From NCBI GenBank assembly GCA_900754535.1, contig CAAEDF010000190.1, forward strand, positions 1 to 9,542: a DNA stretch of 9,542 nucleotides, written 5' to 3'. How positions within the stretch are numbered: the first letter of the stretch is position 1; each line of letters begins with the position of its first letter. The position numbers and the translations under genes were made by a program. Shown piece by piece: positions 1 to 5,600 of this stretch. The notes under the pieces are model-generated. The model saw only the letters and a list, made by a program, of their open reading frames with translations. It did not search any database and had not been told where the DNA came from. Source of the DNA: Clostridia bacterium (GTDB taxonomy: Bacteria > Bacillota > Clostridia > Oscillospirales > CAG-382).

Positions 1-399
1 GAGATAGCGGATATAGCCGACAACATGACTCCTCCGCTGTTTTTGATGTTTTTTGTCGTTTCCGGGGCAAGCCTTGACATAAGCGTTATACCGAAAATAG
101 GTCTTGTGGGTATAATATACGTTATAGTGCGCGTGATAGGCAAGGCGTTCGGCGCGTATCTGGGCGCAAGGATAATGAAAGCGCCCAAGGAGGTCTGCCG
201 CTGGCTGGGTCCTACGCTTATCCCTCAGGCGGGCGTTGCCATCGGTCTTACGCTCGTCGCGCAGCAGACCGTGCCTGAGTTTGCGGACACGATAAGTGCG
301 GTAATACTGTGCGGCACTCTCATCTACGAGATAATAGGTCCGGCCGTCACCAAGTTTTCGCTTGTAAAGGCGGGCGAGATAAAGACCGCGAAAGACTGA
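1..399 (+). CDS. Cation/proton antiporter, CPA2 (Kef/NapA-like) type, C-terminal fragment
   Basis: This is the 3' end of a gene that begins left of the window; the frame is open from base 1 to a TGA at 397-399 and gives about 132 residues. The ATG at 25 is internal, because coding continues upstream of it. The visible part is very hydrophobic, with about four membrane helices. It carries a segment like FFVVSGASLDI, which matches the stretch around the 'F(V/S)xGxxLDL' motif of the Na+/H+ exchanger domain (Pfam PF00999). It also has a helix with a buried arginine (VIVRVIGKAFG) and a 'PQAGVAIGLTL' segment typical of the late helices. Such proteins exchange Na+ or K+ for protons across the cytoplasmic membrane. 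No TrkA-type nucleotide-binding domain follows the membrane part, since the protein ends about ten residues after the last helix. Ion specificity cannot be read from this fragment. A strong terminator lies 35 bases downstream. Confidence 0.85.
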   Translation, partial: EIADIADNMTPPLFLMFFVVSGASLDISVIPKIGLVGIIYVIVRVIGKAFGAYLGARIMKAPKEVCRWLGPTLIPQAGVAIGLTLVAQQTVPEFADTISAVILCGTLIYEIIGPAVTKFSLVKAGEIKTAKD

Positions 400-434
400 T
401 TCAAAGTCTCGCTCGCGTCAATCTCCGTACACTG

Positions 435-465
435 AAAAAGGCAGGCCCGGTCGGCCTGCCTTTTT
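435..465. terminator. Bidirectional rho-independent terminator between antiporter and hppA
   Basis: A perfect 13-bp stem (435-447 with 453-465) closes a 5-base loop. The stem begins with five A and ends with five T, so each strand gives a GC-rich hairpin followed by a U tract. It lies between the antiporter stop (399) and the hppA stop (497) and can end transcription of both convergent genes. Confidence 0.93.
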
Positions 466-496
466 GTCGCTGTTCTGACGGAAAATCCTGTCTTTC

Positions 497-2578
497 TCAG
501 CTGAATATGGAGAATGAGACAAATATTACCGACATCAGAGAAGAAACAAGAGAGACGACGGTTATCTGTGTGTTGATCGACGGTCCTGCGGTGTCCTTGA
601 AGGGATCTCCCACCGTATCGCCGACTACTGCCGCCTTGTGAGCTTCCGAGCCCTTGCCGCCCTCGTTCCCGGCTTCGATATATTTCTTCGAGTTGTCCCA
701 GAGACCGCCTGCGTTGGACATGAACAGCGCAAGCAGCAGACCGCTTACTATATTGCCCAGCAGGAAGCCGCCTATCGCCTTCGGACCTCCGATAAAGCCG
801 ACCACAAGCGTTGCGATGATAGCCATAAGACCTGCCGGGATAAGCTCGCGCAGCGCTCCTTTGGTGGCTATGTCGATGCAGCTGTCATAATCGGGCTTAA
901 CGCCCTCCCTGCCTTCACGCAGGCCGCTGATGGAATTGAACTGACGGTGTATCTCGGCGACCATGCGCTGCGCGTTTTTGTCCACGCCCAGCATAAGCAT
1001 GGCCGAGAAGACGGCGGGTATGCCGGCCCCGATCAGTATGCCGAAGAAAACGATGGGGTCTGTTATGTCAAAACCGCTCAGCTCTTCCTTGCCTACACCC
1101 CTAAGCACTTCGTTCACCTCCGACATGTAGGCGCCCAGCAGGGAAATAACGGTAAGTCCCGCCGCGCCGATGGCAAAGCCCTTCGTGACGGCTTTGACCG
1201 TGTTGCCGGCGCTGTCAAGCTCGTCTGCCGCGCGGATGGTGTCTTCTCCCAGACCGCCCATTTCGGCAAGTCCGCGGGCATTGTCCACAACGGGACCGTA
1301 TGCGTCGTTGCTTATTATCATGCCCACTATGGAGAGCATCCCGACCGCCGCCATGGATATTCCGAACATCGGGTAGCCGTCGTCGAGCCCTTCACAAAGC
1401 TTGTATGCCGTCAATGCGGATATCGCTATTCCGATCATGGCGGGAAGCGCCGAAATGAACCCGTATGAAACGCCCGACAGTATCGTGAATGCCGAGCCCG
1501 ATTTGGAGGCGGCGGCACAGCGGCGTACTATCGGCTTGGTGTCGTCGGGAAAATAGTCGGTGGTTATCCCGATTATGACGCTGACGACCAGACCGACCGC
1601 GGATGCGCCCCAGATCTCCCACTTAAAGCCTTCAAACAGAAGCGTTGCCGCTGCGGTGAGAAGAATGAAAATGGCGGTGGTTATATACGTGGAGGAGTTG
1701 AGTGCGCGCGTGGGACTGCCTTTTTTCCCGATTCGCGCAAACGCTATTCCTATTATTGACGAAATAAGCCCGAGAGCTGCGTAACAGAACACCATTTTGG
1801 TGTTTATCTGAGAAGCGCCGTCAAGACTTTGGGCGAGAATGAGCGAGGAGGTCATTGCCGCAACGTTGGAATCGAACAAATCGGCGCCCATCCCGGCTAC
1901 GTCGCCGACGTTGTCGCCGACGTTGTCGGCTATGACGGCGGGATTGCGGGGGTCGTCCTCGGGTATACCAAGCTCTACCTTGCCGGTGAGGTCCGCGCTT
2001 ACGTCGGCGGTCTTTGTAAATATGCCGCCGCCGGCCTTTGCGAACAGTGCCAGCGAGCTTGCGCCGAACGAGAAGCCGAGCAGTATCGTGGCGTCACCTA
2101 CGATCCACAGGACCGCACATACGCCCAGAAGGCTGAAGCCGACAACCGAGAGACCCATTACCGCGCCGCCTCGGAATCCTACGAGGAACGCGGGCTTTAT
2201 GCCGCGCTGCGCAGCTTCGGCCGCGCGTGAATTGGCAATGGTGGCGACCAGTATGCCTATTTTCCCCGCGAGAGCGGAAAGAACCGTGCCTGCAATGTAG
2301 GAAACTGCCATGCCTATATTGTCGGCAAGCTCACCGGACCATACGGGTGAGGGGAGGAATACGAAGATGAGGACGGCCGCAACGCCGGCAAATGCGGCGA
2401 GTATGCGGTATTCCTTCCTCAGGAACGTGTTCGCGCCCGCCTTGATAAGCTCCGAGACCTCGATGATGCGTTTGTTCTCGGTCTTTTGCCGCTTTACCCA
2501 AAGAAAAAGGTACGCGGCAAAGGCAAAGGCGATGAGCACGGCCAAAAGAGATAATGCGTAAAACGTTTTGAGATCCAT
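497..2578 (-). CDS. hppA: Membrane-bound ion-translocating pyrophosphatase (K+-independent signature)
   Basis: A 693-residue polytopic protein with about 16 membrane helices, the usual size for this family. It hydrolyses cytoplasmic pyrophosphate and uses the energy to pump H+ (or Na+) out across the membrane. Visible signatures: DVSADLTGKVE (192-202), the acidic EDDPRNP and DNVGDNVGD substrate/Mg loops (207-226), NDAYGPVVDNA (424-434) and GDTVGDPFKDTAGPS (653-667). GNTVKAVTKG (458-467) has Lys462 and Thr465, the residues that mark K+-independent enzymes; K+-dependent ones have Ala and Gly or Ala there. This favours an H+ pump. Asp236 replaces the glutamate usually found in the DLFE gate motif. 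A GTG at 2590 would add four residues, but it lies inside the AAAGGTG ribosome binding site, so ATG at 2578 was chosen. The gene has its own promoter and a long structured leader, and shares a terminator with the antiporter. Confidence 0.95.
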   Translation of the reverse strand: MDLKTFYALSLLAVLIAFAFAAYLFLWVKRQKTENKRIIEVSELIKAGANTFLRKEYRILAAFAGVAAVLIFVFLPSPVWSGELADNIGMAVSYIAGTVLSALAGKIGILVATIANSRAAEAAQRGIKPAFLVGFRGGAVMGLSVVGFSLLGVCAVLWIVGDATILLGFSFGASSLALFAKAGGGIFTKTADVSADLTGKVELGIPEDDPRNPAVIADNVGDNVGDVAGMGADLFDSNVAAMTSSLILAQSLDGASQINTKMVFCYAALGLISSIIGIAFARIGKKGSPTRALNSSTYITTAIFILLTAAATLLFEGFKWEIWGASAVGLVVSVIIGITTDYFPDDTKPIVRRCAAASKSGSAFTILSGVSYGFISALPAMIGIAISALTAYKLCEGLDDGYPMFGISMAAVGMLSIVGMIISNDAYGPVVDNARGLAEMGGLGEDTIRAADELDSAGNTVKAVTKGFAIGAAGLTVISLLGAYMSEVNEVLRGVGKEELSGFDITDPIVFFGILIGAGIPAVFSAMLMLGVDKNAQRMVAEIHRQFNSISGLREGREGVKPDYDSCIDIATKGALRELIPAGLMAIIATLVVGFIGGPKAIGGFLLGNIVSGLLLALFMSNAGGLWDNSKKYIEAGNEGGKGSEAHKAAVVGDTVGDPFKDTAGPSINTQITVVSLVSSLMSVIFVSFSIFS

Positions 2579-2589
2579 TGGCTTTTGCA

Positions 2590-2596
2590 CACCTTT
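2590..2596 (-). promoter_or_regulatory. hppA ribosome binding site
   Basis: On the minus strand AAAGGTG precedes the ATG at 2578 by 11 bases. It overlaps the alternative GTG at 2590, which therefore has no Shine-Dalgarno of its own. The spacing is slightly long, so the start call is likely but not certain. Confidence 0.6.
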
Positions 2597-2612
2597 CGAA
2601 TATTATGCCAAA

Positions 2613-2760
2613 ATCGGTTTAAGACTGCCCGGCCGCTTTTTTGCGGTAAATAAAAAAGCGTTCCCGAAATTATCAACGGGAGCGCCGTACCTGAAAGAAG
2701 CATTGCGGACGGCATTATTCGCCCCGCGCCGCATCTTACCGCAAATAAACAGAAACCGAT
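2613..2760 (-). ncRNA. Structured 5' leader of hppA, candidate cis-regulatory RNA
   Basis: The hppA transcript should start near 2799 and run about 220 bases before the start codon. Four helices can be drawn by eye on the minus strand. P1 is an 8-bp pairing of 2753-2760 with 2613-2620. P2 is a perfect 10-bp pairing of 2736-2745 with 2640-2649, nested in P1. P3 is a 7-bp hairpin (2721-2727 with 2705-2708 and 2711-2713, with a 2-base bulge and 7-base loop). P4 is the terminator-like hairpin at 2658-2685. Together they form a junction closed by P2. The 3' arms of P1 and P2 lie beyond the P4 U tract, so they exist only in read-through RNA. I do not recognise the motif as a riboswitch class I know. 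It could be a metabolite or ion sensor for pyrophosphatase expression, or a small RNA released by termination at P4. The helices are seen; the function is inferred. Confidence 0.5.
2652..2685 (-). terminator. Attenuator-like terminator in the hppA leader
   Basis: On the minus strand, arms 2677-2685 and 2658-2666 form a 9-position stem with one C/A mismatch and a 10-base loop. Six U residues follow at once (2652-2657). It points toward hppA and lies about 75 bases before the start codon and about 115 bases after the expected transcription start. There is no gene upstream for it to end, which suggests premature termination control. Confidence 0.6.
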
Positions 2761-2805
2761 ACCGGCCTCCGTGACAGACTCCACCGCTTATTTTTGGTCA
2801 ATTAT

Positions 2806-2835
2806 ATTATGCCATGTCAATGACGGGTATGTCAA
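2806..2835 (-). promoter_or_regulatory. Sigma-A-type promoter for hppA
   Basis: On the minus strand a perfect TTGACA (-35, 2830-2835) is followed after 18 bases by CATAAT (-10, 2806-2811). Transcription would begin near 2799. A second TTGACA and an overlapping TATAAT lie in the same stretch, but their mutual spacings (8 or 23 bases) do not fit. The pairing given is the best by spacing. Confidence 0.65.
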
Positions 2836-2943
2836 CAGTTTGTTATGTTAAATTTAAACCGCTCTCTGTGTGAACGATTTTCCCATAAAGACGAAAATAT
2901 GTGTATTGTGTAAAAATATCATTGTCCTTTGAGCATAAAAAAC

Positions 2944-2972
2944 TTGCATTTTATAAATGCTTTGTGTATAAT
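2944..2972 (+). promoter_or_regulatory. Promoter of the amino-acid ABC transporter operon
   Basis: A perfect TATAAT (2967-2972) lies 17 bases after TTGCAT (2944-2949), a weak -35 match. Transcription would start near 2979, leaving a leader of about 50 bases before the lipoprotein gene. The poor -35 next to a perfect -10 suggests activation or repression by a bound regulator. Confidence 0.6.
2946..2960. promoter_or_regulatory. Palindromic operator candidate between -35 and -10
   Basis: GCATTT and AAATGC form 6-bp inverted arms around a 3-base AT centre. They overlap the -35 and fill most of the promoter spacer of the amino-acid transporter operon. A dimeric repressor bound here would block RNA polymerase. 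The AT-rich layout loosely resembles an ArgR box, but the match is not good enough to name the regulator. Confidence 0.4.
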
Positions 2973-3029
2973 GTAAAAAACGGATTCACTCGAATTCGGC
3001 TTTTCTTGAATGATAGGGAGGATTATCGG

Positions 3030-3884
3030 ATGAAGAATTCAACAAGGCTCATCGCGGTCGTGCTTGTGGCGGTCTTTGCGCTTGCCGCACTTGCCGCGTG
3101 TGCGGACAAGAACGACGTTACCGCAAAGGTCATCGAGATCGAACTGACCGACGAGGATTACGCTTTCGGCGTAGACAAGGATCAGCCCGAACTGCTTGAG
3201 CAGGTCAACGATTTTATCAAGGAAATAATGGACAACGGCACTTTTGAAGAAATATGCAACAAATATTTCGGCGACGGTACGCCTTCTCCGGTGCAGTCCG
3301 CAACTCTTGATACAAGCAAGGACCAGCTCGTCGTCGCCACAAACGCGGCGTTTGAGCCGTTTGAATATAAGGACGGCGACAGCTATCTGGGCATCGATAT
3401 GGAGATTGCGTATCTGCTTGCACAGAAACTCGGAAAAGAGCTTGTCATACAGCACATGGATTTCGATGCGGTCTGCCTGTCCGTCGGTCAGCATACCTGC
3501 GACATAGCCATGGCGGGTCTTACGATAAACGAAACGAGAAAACAGTACGTCACTTTCTCCGACCCGTATTACAAGGCGTCTCAGAAGATAATCGTCAGGA
3601 GCGACGACGACCGCTTTGACGGCTGCAAGACTGTCGAGGACGTTGAAAACATACTTAAGAGCCTTGACAAGGAGACCACGATAGGCGTGCAGTCGGGTAC
3701 CACCGGCCAGAAGTACGTAAAGGGAGATGCCGATTGGGGCTTTGACGGCTTCCCGGTCGAGTGCAAGGAGTACAAAAACGGTTCGCTGGCGGTACAGGAT
3801 ATGCTCAACGGCAATATCGACTATGTTATCATCGATTCCGAGCCGGCGAAGTTTATTACAGAGTCTATAAACGCAATGTCATAA
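3030..3884 (+). CDS. Amino-acid ABC transporter substrate-binding lipoprotein, apparently circularly permuted
   Basis: A 284-residue surface lipoprotein that captures an amino acid for the permease and ATPase encoded next. ATG 3030 is chosen because AGGGAGG (3015-3021) lies 8 bases upstream and a signal peptide follows at once: KNSTR, a hydrophobic stretch, then lipobox LAAC with Cys24. An in-frame GTG at 2901 has no ribosome binding site and would bury the signal. The core (98-284) is a type II periplasmic-binding fold (SBP_bac_3): LVVATNAAFEPFEY, GIDMEIAYLLA, AGLTINETR with the ligand-carboxylate Arg170, FSDPYY, QSGTTG (221-226) and IDSEPAK with Asp269. Residues 33-82 (KVIEIELTDEDYAFGV to EICNKYFGDG) look like the segment that normally ends such proteins, while this protein stops just where that segment would begin. 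The parts are therefore in permuted order. The ligand is probably a polar amino acid; which one is not readable. Confidence 0.93.
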   Translation: MKNSTRLIAVVLVAVFALAALAACADKNDVTAKVIEIELTDEDYAFGVDKDQPELLEQVNDFIKEIMDNGTFEEICNKYFGDGTPSPVQSATLDTSKDQLVVATNAAFEPFEYKDGDSYLGIDMEIAYLLAQKLGKELVIQHMDFDAVCLSVGQHTCDIAMAGLTINETRKQYVTFSDPYYKASQKIIVRSDDDRFDGCKTVEDVENILKSLDKETTIGVQSGTTGQKYVKGDADWGFDGFPVECKEYKNGSLAVQDMLNGNIDYVIIDSEPAKFITESINAMS

Positions 3885-3915
3885 ACCGAAAACAGACCGT
3901 GCATAGGGTTTTTGA

Positions 3916-3952
3916 GGCAATGCCCATGCCCGTTGGGGGGCGGGGCATTGCC
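3916..3952 (+). other. Intercistronic hairpin between binding-protein and permease genes
   Basis: A perfect 10-bp stem (3916-3925 with 3943-3952) has a 17-base loop. It sits 31 bases after the lipoprotein stop and 22 before the permease ATG. There is no T tract, so it is not a standard terminator. Such hairpins often protect the 3' end of the upstream message or reduce read-through, giving more binding protein than membrane components; that role is inferred here. Confidence 0.55.
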
Positions 3953-3974
3953 GTTTATATACGGAGGAAATCTT

Positions 3975-4685
3975 ATGGGTGATTTCGCAAAAAAACTTGA
4001 TACCTTTTGGAGCGTATTTGCCGATTCGGGCGGATATCGCGAGGTGCTTGAGGGTCTGAGGAACACAGTCACCATCGCCGTGCTCGGTTTGCTCATAGGT
4101 ATAGTGATCGGCACGCTGATCGCCGCGGTCAGGGTCATACCGAAGTACAAGCGGCTTCCGCGGATACTCAACGGGATATGCGGGTTTTATGTGGCGCTTT
4201 TCCGCGGTACGCCGATGGTCGTACAGCTTCTTGTTTTTTATTACGTGCTGCTTCCGATTTTCGGCGTGCGCGTCCCTTCGGTGACGGTCGCAACGATTGT
4301 GTTCGGGCTCAACAGCGGAGCGTATATATCGGAAATAATGCGTTCGGGTATCCAGTCGGTGGATATAGGGCAGACCGAGGGCGGCCGCGCGGTGGGTCTG
4401 AGCTACGGCGCAACCATGACGAAGATCGTGATCCCGCAGGCGGTCAAGAATATATTGCCTACACTCGGCAACGAATTCATCACACTTATCAAGGAAACTT
4501 CCGTGGTCAGCTTTGTCGGCGCCACCGATCTGTATGTCGCCTTCAACAACATGGGAAGCAACAGCTACGAGTTCATGGTGCCTTACCTCGTCATGGCGCT
4601 TATCTATATTGTGCTTGTCGTCTTTATAAGCCTTCTTGTGAAACTGCTGGAAAGGAGCCTGAGGAAAAGTGATAGAAACGGTTGA
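3975..4685 (+). CDS. Polar amino-acid ABC transporter permease (HisM/GlnP family)
   Basis: A 236-residue inner-membrane permease, normal for the family, with about five membrane helices. It forms the channel that takes the amino acid from the lipoprotein and is driven by the ATPase encoded next. Features: a short N-terminal amphipathic part, then [19 protein letters not shown] (28-46), [10 protein letters not shown] (76-85), [11 protein letters not shown] (116-126) and the cytoplasmic coupling (EAA) loop starting [12 protein letters not shown] (134-145). That loop runs into [17 protein letters not shown] and LIKETS. The loop has Gly-Gly where EAA permeases usually have Ala-Ala. ATG 3975 follows GGAGG (3963-3967) by 7 bases; the frame runs back through the intercistronic hairpin without another supported start. 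The last 17 bases overlap the ATPase gene, so the two are probably translationally coupled. With only one permease gene, a homodimer is expected. Confidence 0.95.
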   Translation: MGDFAKKLDTFWSVFADSGGYREVLEGLRNTVTIAVLGLLIGIVIGTLIAAVRVIPKYKRLPRILNGICGFYVALFRGTPMVVQLLVFYYVLLPIFGVRVPSVTVATIVFGLNSGAYISEIMRSGIQSVDIGQTEGGRAVGLSYGATMTKIVIPQAVKNILPTLGNEFITLIKETSVVSFVGATDLYVAFNNMGSNSYEFMVPYLVMALIYIVLVVFISLLVKLLERSLRKSDRNG

Positions 4686-5463
4686 CCTCAATAAGAGCTT
4701 CGGCGACCTTCACGTGCTGAAGGATATAAACATAAAGATAGAAAAGGGCGAAAAGGTCGTTATCATCGGCCCGTCAGGCTCGGGCAAAAGCACGCTGCTG
4801 CGCTGTCTCAACTGTATGGAGGACCCCACCTCCGGCGCCGTGATATTCAAGGGCGTGAATATTGCGGACATGTCGGTGGACATAAACGTCCACAGGCAGA
4901 AAATGGGAATGGTGTTCCAGCATTTTAACCTTTTCAACAACAAGACCGTCATCGAAAACATCATGCTTGCTCCGGTGTATGTGGAAATGCGGCGGATGCG
5001 CGCTTTGAAGCGTGCGCGTCTTTTCGGTAAAAAGACGGACGAAACCGTTAAAAGCAAAAAAGAGATATACGATTCCGCCCGGGCGCAGGCCATGGAGCTG
5101 CTTGCACGTATAGGGCTGGAAGCAAAGGCCGATGTCTACCCCTCGCAGCTTTCGGGCGGTCAGAAGCAGCGCGTGGCCATCGTGCGCTCTCTGGCCATGA
5201 ACCCGGACGTAATACTGTTCGACGAGCCGACAAGCGCGCTTGATCCCGAAATGGTCGGCGAGGTGCTGGAGCTTATGAAAGAGCTTGCCGACAACGGGAT
5301 GACCATGGTGGTGGTAACGCACGAGATGGGCTTTGCTCGCGAGGTCGCCACCCGGGTTGTGTTCATGGATCAGGGCAGGATAGTTGAGGAAAACACGCCC
5401 GAAGAGTTTTTTACGCACCCCGTCAACCCAAGGCTCAGGGAGTTCCTTTCAAAGGTGCTTTGA
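4669..5463 (+). CDS. Polar amino-acid ABC transporter ATP-binding protein (GlnQ/ArtP family)
   Basis: A 264-residue cytoplasmic ATPase that powers the importer. Motifs in order: Walker [10 protein letters not shown] (34-42), Q-loop FQHFNLF (83-89), ABC signature LSGGQKQR (161-168), Walker B VILFDEP (181-187) with catalytic Glu186, D-loop SALD (189-192) and H-loop His218 in [10 protein letters not shown]. All catalytic residues are present. The start is GTG 4669, which gives the standard N-terminus ([12 protein letters not shown]); AAAGGAG lies 11 bases upstream and GAGG 4 bases upstream. The protein is about 20 residues longer than typical members. The extra part is a Lys/Arg-rich stretch at about 108-133, between the Q-loop and the signature, in the helical subdomain that faces the permease. 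Similar insertions occur in some clostridial relatives as far as I recall. No clear terminator follows. Confidence 0.96.
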   Translation: MIETVDLNKSFGDLHVLKDINIKIEKGEKVVIIGPSGSGKSTLLRCLNCMEDPTSGAVIFKGVNIADMSVDINVHRQKMGMVFQHFNLFNNKTVIENIMLAPVYVEMRRMRALKRARLFGKKTDETVKSKKEIYDSARAQAMELLARIGLEAKADVYPSQLSGGQKQRVAIVRSLAMNPDVILFDEPTSALDPEMVGEVLELMKELADNGMTMVVVTHEMGFAREVATRVVFMDQGRIVEENTPEEFFTHPVNPRLREFLSKVL

Positions 5464-5567
5464 TTTATTTTTAAAAAAACGTATTGCGGACAAATGCATC
5501 GGACGCTTCCGGAGCTGCTCGGCCAAGGTGGGCCGCGCCTTTATCTCCTGCAAATAATGGAAAGGAA

Positions 5568-5586
5568 GCTTTCGCGCCGCGAAAGC
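5568..5586 (+). other. Small hairpin in the leader of the reductase gene
   Basis: GCTTTCG and CGAAAGC form a 7-bp stem with a 5-base loop, 14 bases before the reductase ATG. An AAAGGAAG lies just upstream of the stem and GGTGAT just after it, so folding could affect ribosome access. No T tract follows. The rest of the 137-base gap (5464-5600) contains only a weak 5-bp GGCC hairpin near 5520-5535 and no convincing promoter. Confidence 0.35.
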
Positions 5587-5600
5587 AATGGTGATTTGTT

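Noticed and set aside
197..395. Possible TrkA-N/RCK regulatory domain on the antiporter
   Set aside because: The protein ends about ten residues after the last membrane helix, so no such domain is present in this chain.
638..1468. Long plus-strand open frame (276 codons) opposite hppA
   Set aside because: It lies entirely antisense to a clear pyrophosphatase gene, its translation is rich in His, Arg and Cys without any family match, and it is explained by the codon bias of the real gene.
2901..3029. N-terminal extension of the binding protein from GTG 2901
   Set aside because: It would cross the promoter, put 43 polar residues before the signal peptide, and has no ribosome binding site, whereas ATG 3030 has a strong one.
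3879..4691. Minus-strand open frame (270 codons) opposite the permease
   Set aside because: It is antisense to a well-supported permease, lacks a ribosome binding site, and has a His/Arg-rich composition typical of shadow frames.
4774..5418. Minus-strand open frame (214 codons) opposite the ABC ATPase
   Set aside because: The sense strand encodes every ABC ATPase motif; the antisense product resembles nothing.
5464..5600. Terminator or promoter between the ABC ATPase and the reductase
   Set aside because: Only weak hairpins without T tracts and no credible -35/-10 pair were found, so operon read-through can be neither claimed nor excluded.
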